DNA of 14,187 bases, taken from NCBI GenBank assembly GCA_016209865.1, contig JACQVL010000292.1, forward strand, positions 1 to 14,187, written 5' to 3'. A model generated the notes under the pieces. It did no database searches. It was not told the DNA's origin and saw nothing but the letters and a program-made list of their open reading frames with translations. Shown in pieces: positions 1-6,827 of the stretch. Positions within the stretch are counted from its first letter, which is position 1. Every line of letters starts with the position of its first letter. Made by a program: the position numbers and the translations under genes. Source of the stretch: Candidatus Latescibacterota bacterium. GTDB lineage: Bacteria; JAAXHH01; JACQVL01.

Positions 1-1213
1 GAGCGTCACTGGAGGATCGGTGAGGAAGGCTGAGATGGACGGGGAGAATCTGGCCGGACCGGGCTAAGATGGCCGCCCGTTCGATGATGTGGTGCAATTC
101 TCGCGCGTTGCCCGGGAACTCATAGCTCATCAGGTGCTGCTGAGCCTCCGGTGAAAACCCCTCGAACCGCAGCCCACGACGGGCCGCGTAGAGGGAGAGG
201 AAATGCTCCGCTAACGGGAGGATGTCTTCCCGCCGCTCCCGGAGCGGGGTCAGATGAATCGTGTACAGGTTGAGCCGGTAGAGCAGGTCACGGCGAAATT
301 TCCCGGCTTCGACGAGGTCTTCTAACAACGTGTTCGTCGCCGCCACCACCCGAACGTCGACGCTGACCTCTTTCGCCCCCCCGACTCGTCGGAGCGTCCG
401 GGTCTCCAGGACGCGCAGGAGAGCCGCCTGGGCGGAGGCGGACAGGTCCGCGATCTCGTCCAAGAAGAGTGTCCCCCCGTGCGCCAGCTCAAAGTACCCC
501 GCCCGGTCGACACTCGCCCCGGTGAACGCCCCTTTCACCGACCCGAACAACTCGCTCTCGATCAGCGAATCGGGAATGGCCGGACAGCTCACCGCGATGA
601 ACGGGCTGGAGTCCGAACCGGCCAGGAAATGAATCTCACGGGCGACGACCTCTTTGCCCGTGCCCGTCTCGCCCGTGATGAGGATCGTCTCGCACCCGGC
701 GTCGACCGCCTGCTGGATCTGATCGCGCACGCGCCGGATCGCCGGACTGATGCCCACCAGGCTGCGATTCCTCTGACGCGCGTCATCGGTCGCCTGAATC
801 CGCCCGACCGTCTCACGCAGGGCGCGCTTGTCCCGGCGCAGCGCGCGGACCCGGCTGGCTTTCTCTAACACCGCATCCAGCTCCAGCAGTTTCACCGGCT
901 TGGTCAGGAAATCCACCGCCCCTAAGCGCAGCGCCTGGATCGCCGTCTCCATGTTGCCGTGTCCGGTGATGAGGACGACCGACAGGTCGGGCTGGAGTTC
1001 CTGAGTCCTGGACAGGAGCGCCAGTCCGTCCATTCCGGGCATGAGGAGGTCTGTCAGTGCCAGGTCGTAATCGTGCTCCTGGATCATCTTCACCGCCGCC
1101 GCGCCGTTCCGGGCGCTGTCAACCCGGTGTCCGGACTCGCGCAGATAGTCCCCGATCGTCTGATGGATGATCTCCTCATCGTCGACGAGCAGGATCGCTA
1201 ACGACGTTTCCAT
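1..1213 (-). CDS. Sigma-54-dependent response regulator module with its own likely start (C-terminus beyond window)
   Basis: This is the regulator part of the longer frame, listed separately because ATG 1213 has a good AAGGAG eight bases upstream. Residues 1-120 form a receiver with the acidic pair D11-D12, phospho-acceptor Asp55 in ALTDLLMPG, and the conserved Lys of LTKPV. After a linker comes the AAA+ sigma-54 activator domain: Walker A GETGTGKE, the sigma-54 contact loop GAFTGA, Walker B GGTLFLDEI, an arginine-finger region FRRDLLYRLN, and PGNARELHHIIERA near the window edge. The family hydrolyses ATP to remodel the RNA polymerase-sigma-54 closed complex at enhancer-dependent promoters. 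The C-terminal Fis-type DNA-binding domain is expected just beyond position 1 and is not visible. Its target is unknown. The homogentisate genes directly upstream are a guess only, since I found no -24/-12 promoter in the window. Confidence 0.85.
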   Translation of the reverse strand, partial: METSLAILLVDDEEIIHQTIGDYLRESGHRVDSARNGAAAVKMIQEHDYDLALTDLLMPGMDGLALLSRTQELQPDLSVVLITGHGNMETAIQALRLGAVDFLTKPVKLLELDAVLEKASRVRALRRDKRALRETVGRIQATDDARQRNRSLVGISPAIRRVRDQIQQAVDAGCETILITGETGTGKEVVAREIHFLAGSDSSPFIAVSCPAIPDSLIESELFGSVKGAFTGASVDRAGYFELAHGGTLFLDEIADLSASAQAALLRVLETRTLRRVGGAKEVSVDVRVVAATNTLLEDLVEAGKFRRDLLYRLNLYTIHLTPLRERREDILPLAEHFLSLYAARRGLRFEGFSPEAQQHLMSYEFPGNARELHHIIERAAILARSGQILPVHLSLPHRSSSDA

Positions 1214-2845
1214 GATTGCGGCTCCTTTTTTACCGACCCCTGACCCCTGACCCCTGTAATCTGATTCCGCCGGCAGGGAAACCGTCACCGTCGTCCCCTG
1301 GCCGGGGGTTGACTGAATCGAGATCGTCCCGCCGAACTGCTCGATGATCGACCGGGAGATCGCCAATCCCAGCCCGGTCCCACGGTCGGGGCCTTTGGTC
1401 GTGAAGAACGGGTCGAACACCCGTGGGAGGATCGACTCGGGAATCCCGACCCCCTGGTCGATCACGTCAACCTGGACGTGGTGCGCCGGACCGTCCCCCT
1501 CGACCCGTGTCCGCACCAGCACGCGGGGGGAGTCGGCCATCGCGTCAGCGTGCAGTCGCTCCTCAGTCGCGTCGCGCGCGGTGACGAGGTTGTTCAACAC
1601 GACTTCTTCTAACGAGAACGGGTTCGCGGACACGACCGGCAGTCCGTCCGCCAGGTCGCACGCCAGCTCGATCCCGCGCGACCGGGACTGCACGTCTAAC
1701 ATGTCGATCGCCGCCCTGACCACGTCGTTGACCTGGACGGGCTGGCGTTCGAACTTGTCCGCTTCCCGGGCGAACATCCGCACGTGCTGGATGATGTGTG
1801 TCATCCTATCCGCCTGCTCGACGATCAGCCTGAGTTTCTCACGGATTTTGTCCTGGGTGAGGTTCCATCCCCGGTCGATCCCGATGAGGAGGTGCTCGGC
1901 CAGTCCTCGCACCCCGACGAGCGGCTGGTTGAGCTCGTGGGCGATCCCGGCGGCCATCTCGCCTAACGACCGCAGCCGGTCGGAGCGAATCGACAGCGTC
2001 CGCTGCGCCTCCAGCTCACGCGCCGTTGCCTGCCGGGCCTCCTCGGCCCGCTGGCGCTCCGCGTCTGTCCGGTTGAGGAATTTAGCGTACCACCAGATCA
2101 GGATGAGGAAACCGACGATGATCGAGATGACGAGGAGCGACACCCCGCGCTGGGTGTCGTAGAGGCCGAGACGCCCGCCCTCCAGCCTCAGCCAGCCCAG
2201 CACCGATGGGATGACGATCGCCGCCACGAACAGCCGCCGGGCCATCATCCCGCCCACTCCCTCGCTCGTCACGATGGCCATCAGGCCGCGGTCGGGACGA
2301 ACGCTGAGGACGCCCACGCCGAGGACGAGGAACGTCACCGCCGTGAGCAACGTCATGCCGGTATACGAGGAAATGCCGTAGAAGCGGTAGACATGGCCGC
2401 TCATCGCCAGGAGTGAGAGGATGCTGGCGATGAACGCGAAGTACTGGGCGGGCCGATAGCCCCGGCGTGTCTCCACATCGAGGAGCAGCAGGGCGAGACC
2501 GATCAGCACCCCGCTGAGGGAGGTGAGGAGGCTGAGGAGGACGACGAGGGAGGCAAAGAGGGCGGCGAGGAGGCGAGACGAATTTTGGATTTTGGATTTT
2601 GGATTTTGGATTGAAACGAGGACAGATTTTGAATCGAGCAGCCAGAGGGAGATGCCGGACAGGATGAACGTCAGCGCGATGGTGGCGGGTGCCGCGACCA
2701 GGAGAGGCGGCACGGAGACCTGCGGGGCGAGGTCGAGGAGCCAGCTAACGAACATCAGACTCCCGATCAGGGTTGCGAGCGCGCTGGCGACCCGTGCGAC
2801 TGTGTGGAACGACGCGAGGAGACGAGTGTTGGGATGCGAGGTCAT
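1..2845 (-). CDS. Membrane histidine kinase fused in frame to an NtrC-family sigma-54 response regulator (partial)
   Basis: One uninterrupted reading frame runs from ATG 2845 to the window start. Residues 1-544 form a sensor kinase. Several hydrophobic segments fill roughly residues 10-255, followed by a short coiled linker rich in Arg, Glu and Ala. The H-box reads GIAHELNQPL with phospho-acceptor His303, then comes an N-box (residues about 414-426), DQGVGIP, the F-box FDPFFTTK and the G2 box GTGLGLAIS, ending GQGTTVTVSLP. The usual second N-box Asn is Thr422. No stop follows: about 16 linker codons, including a translated heptamer repeat, lead into the regulator at Met545 (receiver, AAA+ domain). 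By family the kinase senses an unknown cue at the membrane and phosphorylates the receiver. Whether the cell makes one fused protein or also a free regulator from the internal start at 1213 is open. An alternative ATG at 2917, in frame and overlapping the upstream gene's stop as TGATG, would add 24 residues. Neither start has a strong ribosome site. Confidence 0.85.
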   Translation of the reverse strand, partial: MTSHPNTRLLASFHTVARVASALATLIGSLMFVSWLLDLAPQVSVPPLLVAAPATIALTFILSGISLWLLDSKSVLVSIQNPKSKIQNSSRLLAALFASLVVLLSLLTSLSGVLIGLALLLLDVETRRGYRPAQYFAFIASILSLLAMSGHVYRFYGISSYTGMTLLTAVTFLVLGVGVLSVRPDRGLMAIVTSEGVGGMMARRLFVAAIVIPSVLGWLRLEGGRLGLYDTQRGVSLLVISIIVGFLILIWWYAKFLNRTDAERQRAEEARQATARELEAQRTLSIRSDRLRSLGEMAAGIAHELNQPLVGVRGLAEHLLIGIDRGWNLTQDKIREKLRLIVEQADRMTHIIQHVRMFAREADKFERQPVQVNDVVRAAIDMLDVQSRSRGIELACDLADGLPVVSANPFSLEEVVLNNLVTARDATEERLHADAMADSPRVLVRTRVEGDGPAHHVQVDVIDQGVGIPESILPRVFDPFFTTKGPDRGTGLGLAISRSIIEQFGGTISIQSTPGQGTTVTVSLPAESDYRGQGSGVGKKGAAIMETSLAILLVDDEEIIHQTIGDYLRESGHRVDSARNGAAAVKMIQEHDYDLALTDLLMPGMDGLALLSRTQELQPDLSVVLITGHGNMETAIQALRLGAVDFLTKPVKLLELDAVLEKASRVRALRRDKRALRETVGRIQATDDARQRNRSLVGISPAIRRVRDQIQQAVDAGCETILITGETGTGKEVVAREIHFLAGSDSSPFIAVSCPAIPDSLIESELFGSVKGAFTGASVDRAGYFELAHGGTLFLDEIADLSASAQAALLRVLETRTLRRVGGAKEVSVDVRVVAATNTLLEDLVEAGKFRRDLLYRLNLYTIHLTPLRERREDILPLAEHFLSLYAARRGLRFEGFSPEAQQHLMSYEFPGNARELHHIIERAAILARSGQILPVHLSLPHRSSSDA
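1222..1227 (-). promoter_or_regulatory. Shine-Dalgarno site for the internal regulator start
   Basis: On the minus strand AAGGAG lies eight bases upstream of ATG 1213. It sits inside the open linker between kinase and regulator. It is the main evidence that the regulator can be translated independently even though no stop separates the two modules. Confidence 0.6.
1234..1254. repeat. Heptamer tandem array (TGACCCC), 3 units
   Basis: Three consecutive 7-bp units are present, the first as CGACCCC and the next two as TGACCCC. The array lies at the kinase-regulator junction. Read on the minus strand in the kinase frame it contributes the linker residues GQGSGV. The same unit occurs once in the array at 9093-9113. 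Confidence 0.9.
2583..2610. repeat. Heptamer tandem array (TTTTGGA), 4 perfect units, inside the kinase gene
   Basis: Four perfect copies of TTTTGGA occur in a row, inside the kinase coding sequence. On the minus strand they encode the hydrophilic peptide IQNPKSKIQN (about residues 79-88), which sits between two hydrophobic segments and so probably in a loop. The AT-rich block stands out sharply from its GC-rich surroundings and looks inserted. It keeps the frame open. Confidence 0.9.
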
Positions 2846-2916
2846 GGCCGGCCCTGTACACGGAGCAGGCTCGATCCGGTTGTGACAGGGAATGCCAGAG
2901 GTTGTAACATCTCCCA

Positions 2917-3579
2917 TCACGCCCGCGCCGCATCCGGCGGAGAGGCGGACACCGCCTGGGGACGAGACATCTCGAACATCGCGGGCGCATACGCGCGGCA
3001 GTACCAGTTGTCCCCCATCCGCGCGATAGCATCGACGCGGAGGGCGTCAATCCTTCCATCCACCCATACACTGTCTGAGACGTGGAAGTAGACGACCTCG
3101 CCGATGATGTAATTCGCGGCCAACGGCCCGCTGCCGTGATGCACGATCTGGAACAGATGACATTCCAGGTGCAGGGGACTCTCGGCGACCCGCGCTGGCT
3201 TGACCTTCACAGATGGCAACGAGGTGAACCCGGCCTCCACGAATTCATCCACCCCGTACGGGAACTCCGCCGATGCCAGGTTCATCCGCTCCCGGATGGC
3301 GTACGTGACGACGTTGATGACGTACTCCCCGGTCGCCTCGATGTTCCGCAGGGTGTCCTTCAGCTCGCCCGTGCGCGTCGTCAGCGGGGAGATGACGACC
3401 GAGGGCGGGTTCGCGCCGCCAGCCATGAAGTAGCTGAACGGCGCCAGGTTCGGTTTGCCATTCGGCGACAGGGTTGACGTGAACGCAATCGGCCGGGGCG
3501 AGACGCAATGGAGCAACAGCCGGTGCGCCTCCTGGCGGGACAACGTCTGAGGGTCGATGCTGTGAAATTCGTCAGGCAC
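2917..3579 (-). CDS. Flavin-reductase-like FMN-binding split-barrel protein
   Basis: This 220-residue protein belongs to the flavin reductase-like (DIM6/NTAB) split-barrel family. The N-terminal region RPIAFTSTLSPNGKPNLAPFSYF and the block PPSVVISP with KDTLRNI are the typical FMN-binding part. The later LECHLFQIVHHG and YIIGEVVYFHV strands complete the barrel. Members reduce or carry flavin for partner oxygenases, or act as stand-alone FMN oxidoreductases. The substrate here cannot be read. The start is GTG 3579, with AAGGAG six bases upstream. It begins 16 bases after the homogentisate dioxygenase stop, so it is probably co-transcribed. Its TGA overlaps a possible kinase start (TGATG). It has no signal peptide and is likely cytoplasmic. 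None of the three neighbouring ring-cleavage enzymes needs a flavin reductase, so its role in this operon is unclear. Confidence 0.85.
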   Translation of the reverse strand: MPDEFHSIDPQTLSRQEAHRLLLHCVSPRPIAFTSTLSPNGKPNLAPFSYFMAGGANPPSVVISPLTTRTGELKDTLRNIEATGEYVINVVTYAIRERMNLASAEFPYGVDEFVEAGFTSLPSVKVKPARVAESPLHLECHLFQIVHHGSGPLAANYIIGEVVYFHVSDSVWVDGRIDALRVDAIARMGDNWYCRAYAPAMFEMSRPQAVSASPPDAARA

Positions 3580-3595
3580 AGGTCGCTCCTTCCCC

Positions 3596-4753
3596 CTATG
3601 TTGCCGGCTGCCAGCTCAACGAATACCGTTGGTCTTCGATGTCGAGCGCCTGGGGCGTGACATGGAGCGGGCGGAAAGTGTCGACCATGACCGCCAGCTC
3701 CGCCGTCTCCGTCTTCCCCAGGCTTGCCTCCACCGCGCCGGGCTGCGGGCCGTGCGGCAGGCCGGACGGATGGAGGGTGATCGACCCCTCTTCAATCCCC
3801 CGCCGGCTGCCGAATTGATCGTTCGCGTAAAAAATCATCTCGTCGCTCTCGACGTTGCTGTGGTTGTATGGAATGGGCACCGCCTGCGGATGATAATCCA
3901 GCTTGCGCGGGACGAACGAACAGACGACGAAGTTGCGGCCCTCGAACGTCTGGTGCGCGGGCGGCGGTTGATGGACGAGGCCGGTGATGGGCTGGAAGTT
4001 GTGGATGCTGAACACCCAGGGATAGACATAGCCGTCCCAGCCGACGACGTCGAACGGATGGAAGTCATAATAGTACGCGTTCAGCACCCCGCGTGCTAAG
4101 ATGCGCACCTCATACCGGCCCGGCTCGTCATGCGTCTCCAGTATCTCCGGCACGCGGATGTCGCGCTCACAGTACGGGGCGTGCTCTAACAGTTGCCCAT
4201 ACTCGTTGCGGTACCGGCGGGGAACCTCGATCGCGCTCCGGGCTTCCACGACGAACAGTCGCATCCCCGTCGTATCCTCGACGAGCCGGTAGATCGTCCC
4301 GCGCGGGATGATCAGGTAGTCGCCTGCCTGGTAGGGGAGCGTCCCGAACATCGATTCTAATCGGCCGCTCCCCTGGTGGACGTAGAGCAGCTCATCCCCA
4401 TCCGCGTTCTTGAACAGAAACGGCATCGTCTCGGCGGTGTGAGCGTAGAAGAGGCTGACGTCCTCGTTGAAGAAGAGCGGCACGCGGCCGGAGACCGCGT
4501 TCCCACGGGCCGGGAGCGTCTGCGTCTTGAGGTGCCGGTGGCGGAGCGGCTCTTCCGGGAGCGTCCGTGGCCGGATGTCGGTCAGACGCTCGAACGCGGC
4601 GACCTGCGTGGGCAGATGGATATGGTAGAGGATCGACGACGGCCCGGAGAACCCGCGCGTGCCGAATACCTGTTCCGCGTATAAGGTTCCGTCAGGCTGA
4701 CGGAACTGCAGATGTCGTTTGGGCGGTAGCGTCCCTAACCTGACGTATCGCAT
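3596..4753 (-). CDS. hmgA: Homogentisate 1,2-dioxygenase
   Basis: A 385-residue cupin-type ring-cleavage dioxygenase that opens homogentisate to maleylacetoacetate, using non-haem Fe(II), in tyrosine and phenylalanine breakdown. The N-terminus (MRYVRLGTLPPKRHLQFR), GDYLIIPRGTIYR in the first cupin, and WDGYVYPWVFSIHNFQPITG are family hallmarks. Likely metal ligands are His298 and the acidic group D304/E305 in YNHSNVESDE, plus His334 in GLPHGPQPG. The short length fits the roughly 380-residue bacterial branch rather than the 430-450-residue branch. ATG 4753 has AGGAGG four bases upstream. It is the third enzyme gene after the 4-hydroxyphenylpyruvate dioxygenase promoter, separated from the FAH gene by a palindromic repeat. 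The Gln in PHGPQPG, where I would expect His, is a small oddity and not a metal ligand. Confidence 0.93.
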   Translation of the reverse strand: MRYVRLGTLPPKRHLQFRQPDGTLYAEQVFGTRGFSGPSSILYHIHLPTQVAAFERLTDIRPRTLPEEPLRHRHLKTQTLPARGNAVSGRVPLFFNEDVSLFYAHTAETMPFLFKNADGDELLYVHQGSGRLESMFGTLPYQAGDYLIIPRGTIYRLVEDTTGMRLFVVEARSAIEVPRRYRNEYGQLLEHAPYCERDIRVPEILETHDEPGRYEVRILARGVLNAYYYDFHPFDVVGWDGYVYPWVFSIHNFQPITGLVHQPPPAHQTFEGRNFVVCSFVPRKLDYHPQAVPIPYNHSNVESDEMIFYANDQFGSRRGIEEGSITLHPSGLPHGPQPGAVEASLGKTETAELAVMVDTFRPLHVTPQALDIEDQRYSLSWQPAT

Positions 4754-4788
4754 ACGCCCTCCTTTCGGGGAGACTATGCAAACCAGTT

Positions 4789-4867
4789 TTCACCACAAAG
4801 ACACAAAGAACACGAAGACTACTAAAATTTTTGAATTCCTTGGTGTCCTTTGTGTCTTTGTGGTGAA
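4789..4867. repeat. Palindromic intergenic repeat (25-bp arms, possible REP/MITE-like element)
   Basis: Left arm 4789-4813 and right arm 4843-4867 are inverted repeats matching at 24 of 25 positions. Each contains ACCACAAAGACACAAAG or its complement. The 29-base loop is AT-rich. The arms are built from near-repeats of CACAAAGA. The element fills most of the 132-bp gap between the FAH stop and homogentisate dioxygenase. Similar ACCACAAAGACACAAAG palindromes are, from memory, dispersed in several environmental phyla. As RNA it would form a strong hairpin that could stabilise or partly terminate the transcript. It has no U tract of a classical terminator. Confidence 0.9.
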
Positions 4868-4885
4868 TCCTCTTTGTACAGAGCA

Positions 4886-5617
4886 TCACTCCGCAACGAC
4901 GAGATTGCTCAGAACCCCCAATCGCTCGATCTCCAACTCCACCACATCCCCCGGCTGGAGCCAGGGGTATGTCCCCTTCGGGAACTCGGTGATGCAGCCG
5001 GTCCCGACCGTCCCGGAGCCGATGAGGTCGCCCGGCAGGAGCACTGTATGGCGCGACGCGTGGGCGATCAGTTCCGCGAACGTCCAGTGCATCGTCCACG
5101 CGTTGCCCCGCGAGTACTCCGTCCCGTTCACGCGAGCGACCATCCCCAGGTCGTACCGGTGGCCGCGACTGCGATCCGGCAAGATGCGGTCCTCCAGCTC
5201 GTCGGGTGTCACCAGATCAGGACCGAGGCTTGTGGCGAAATCCTTTCCCTTCGAGGGGCCGAGTCCGACCTTCATCTCCCGGCGCTGGATATCGCGGGCG
5301 CTCCAGTCGTTGAGGATGGTGAACCCGGCGATGTACCGGTCCGCGCCCTCCACCGGGATATTCCCGCCCTCTTGCCCGATGAGGACGGCCAACTCCAGCT
5401 CATAGTCGAGCTCATGCGTCTCGGGCGGTTTCCGGATGGGCGCGTGCGGGCCGTAGAGGGAGGCGGTGTTCGAGAAGTAGAACACCGGCGCGTCATACCA
5501 TTCCGGGACGATCTCCAGGCCGCGATTCCGCCGCGCGTTCCGGACGTGCTCCTCGAACGCGTAAAAATCCCGGAAGCTGCGAATCGTCCCCAGAACCTCC
5601 TGGATCGGCCGTCTCAC
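4886..5617 (-). CDS. Fumarylacetoacetate hydrolase family protein
   Basis: A 243-residue FAH-fold hydrolase, expected to split fumarylacetoacetate into fumarate and acetoacetate, the last step of tyrosine breakdown. The metal site is visible in LDYELELAVLIG (Glu73 and Glu75 region). GFTILNDWSARDIQ, GPSKGKDF and GSGTVGTGC are family signatures. The start is GTG 5617, overlapping the dioxygenase stop as GTGA (4 bp), so translation is probably coupled. The first residues already align with SLRDFYAFEEHV-type sequence, which in 320-330-residue relatives lies after an N-terminal extension. This copy therefore lacks about 70-80 residues but keeps the catalytic domain. It could act on a related beta-diketone, but the operon position favours fumarylacetoacetate. 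Confidence 0.88.
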   Translation of the reverse strand: MRRPIQEVLGTIRSFRDFYAFEEHVRNARRNRGLEIVPEWYDAPVFYFSNTASLYGPHAPIRKPPETHELDYELELAVLIGQEGGNIPVEGADRYIAGFTILNDWSARDIQRREMKVGLGPSKGKDFATSLGPDLVTPDELEDRILPDRSRGHRYDLGMVARVNGTEYSRGNAWTMHWTFAELIAHASRHTVLLPGDLIGSGTVGTGCITEFPKGTYPWLQPGDVVELEIERLGVLSNLVVAE

Positions 5618-6720
5618 AGCGTGCCCCGGATCATCTGCTCGTGCTCGATCGCTTCGAACAGGGCTTTGAAATTCCCCTTCCCGAAGCCCCGAGAGCCGTG
5701 CCGCTGGATGACCTCGAAGAAGAGCGTCGGACGGTCTTCGACCGGCTTGGTGAAGATCTGCAGGAGGTACCCTTCATCGTCCCGGTCGGCCAGAATGCCG
5801 AGTTCGGCCAGCCGGCTGATGTCCTCATCGATGCGGCCGATGCGCTCCGGCAGCGCCTCGTAGTAGGTCTGCGGCACGTACAGGAAGCTGACATCGTTCG
5901 CGTTCATCGAGGACACCGTCGTGATGATGTCATCGGTCGACATGGCGATGTGCTGGACGCCGGGCCCGCCGTAGAAGTCCAGGTACTCCTCGATCTGTGA
6001 TTTGCGCCGCCCTTCCGCTGGTTCGTTGATCGGAAACTTGATCCGCCCCTGCCCGTCCTGCACCACTTTGGACATCAGCGCGCTGTATTCGGTGCTGATG
6101 TCTTTGTCGTCAAAATGGACGAGCTGAGAGAACCCCATCACGTACTCGTAGAAGTGCACCCATTCATTCATCTTGCCTAATTCGACGTTGCCGACGATGT
6201 GATCGATGTGCTTGAGGCCGACCGGGTGGCGCGTGGTGGGACTGTACCGGGAGGGGTCGATCGGCTTGTAGCCGGGGGCGAAGATGCCGTGATACCGGTC
6301 ATGGTTCACGAACGTGTGGGTGGTGTCGCCGTACGTGCGGATGGTGGCGAACTCATACACCCCATTCTCGTCTTCGATGACCGTCGGCTCACGAACGCCG
6401 ACCGCCCCGCGGCCGGTCGTCACCGCGTAGGCGGCGCGCACGTCGTCAACTTCGAGGGCGACATCCTGCACCCCATCGCCATGCAGGGCGAGGCACTGGT
6501 TGTCCGGATGGCCGGCACGCAGGGGGGAGACGAGGACGAAGGTGATCTCGCCCTGTTGGAGCACGTACCCGGCCTCGTCCTTGACGCCCGTCTCCAGGCC
6601 GGCGTAGGCGACGACATCGAACCCGAAGGCATTACGATAAAAATAGGCGGATTGGCGCGCGTTGCCGACAAACATCGTCACGTGGTCGATCCGGCGCAAG
6701 GGGAGAAAATCGCTGTTCAT
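5614..6720 (-). CDS. hppD: 4-hydroxyphenylpyruvate dioxygenase
   Basis: A 368-residue two-domain vicinal-oxygen-chelate enzyme converting 4-hydroxyphenylpyruvate to homogentisate with Fe(II) and O2. The N-terminal barrel starts at RRIDHVTMFVGNARQSAYFYRNAFGF. The catalytic C-terminal barrel has the metal triad His174 (LKHIDHIVGNV), His257 (GVQHIAMST) and Glu336 (LFFEVIQRHG). The C-terminal GFGKGNFKALFEAIE helix is diagnostic of this enzyme rather than hydroxymandelate synthase. The frame is open further upstream, but ATG 6720 is chosen because AGGAGG lies five bases before it and the conserved domain follows at once. The upstream part would translate a tandem repeat. It is the first gene of the homogentisate operon and has its own promoter at 6799-6827. 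Confidence 0.95.
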   Translation of the reverse strand: MNSDFLPLRRIDHVTMFVGNARQSAYFYRNAFGFDVVAYAGLETGVKDEAGYVLQQGEITFVLVSPLRAGHPDNQCLALHGDGVQDVALEVDDVRAAYAVTTGRGAVGVREPTVIEDENGVYEFATIRTYGDTTHTFVNHDRYHGIFAPGYKPIDPSRYSPTTRHPVGLKHIDHIVGNVELGKMNEWVHFYEYVMGFSQLVHFDDKDISTEYSALMSKVVQDGQGRIKFPINEPAEGRRKSQIEEYLDFYGGPGVQHIAMSTDDIITTVSSMNANDVSFLYVPQTYYEALPERIGRIDEDISRLAELGILADRDDEGYLLQIFTKPVEDRPTLFFEVIQRHGSRGFGKGNFKALFEAIEHEQMIRGTL

Positions 6721-6746
6721 ACGCGCCTCCTCTGCTGTGAAGACAT

Positions 6747-6786
6747 ACGTTGGCACGTTCGCACGTTGAAACGTTCTCGCGTTCCA
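6747..6786. repeat. Octamer tandem array (ACGTTNNN), 5 units, in the hppD leader
   Basis: Five consecutive 8-bp units share ACGTT (the last GCGTT) followed by three variable bases: GGC, CGC, GAA, CTC, CCA. The constant core with a free triplet differs from the heptamer arrays, which repeat whole units. It lies between the predicted transcription start and ribosome site of hppD, so it would be in the 5' untranslated RNA. Confidence 0.85.
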
Positions 6787-6798
6787 CCTCCGTATAGA

Positions 6799-6827
6799 AA
6801 TATATCCTTGATGAAACGGATGGTCAA
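6799..6827 (-). promoter_or_regulatory. Sigma-70 type promoter for the homogentisate operon
   Basis: On the minus strand TTGACC (6822-6827) and TATATT (6799-6804) are separated by exactly 17 bases. The -35 box overlaps the TGA stop of GH29 copy 1 (6824-6826). Transcription would start near 6792, leaving a leader of about 70 bases with the octamer array and the AGGAGG site. Confidence 0.7.

Noticed and set aside
2583-2610. Possible CRISPR or minisatellite array
   Set aside because: The units are 7 bp without spacers and there are no cas genes, so it is a short tandem array only.
2845-2917. Kinase start at ATG 2917 as first choice
   Set aside because: It overlaps the upstream stop attractively, but the extra 24 residues look unlike a sensor N-terminus and no ribosome site is seen. 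Kept as an alternative.
6751-6766. TTGGCACG-like sequence resembling a sigma-54 promoter -24 box
   Set aside because: The -12 part (TTGC at the right spacing) is absent, it would point against the genes, and it is part of the octamer array.
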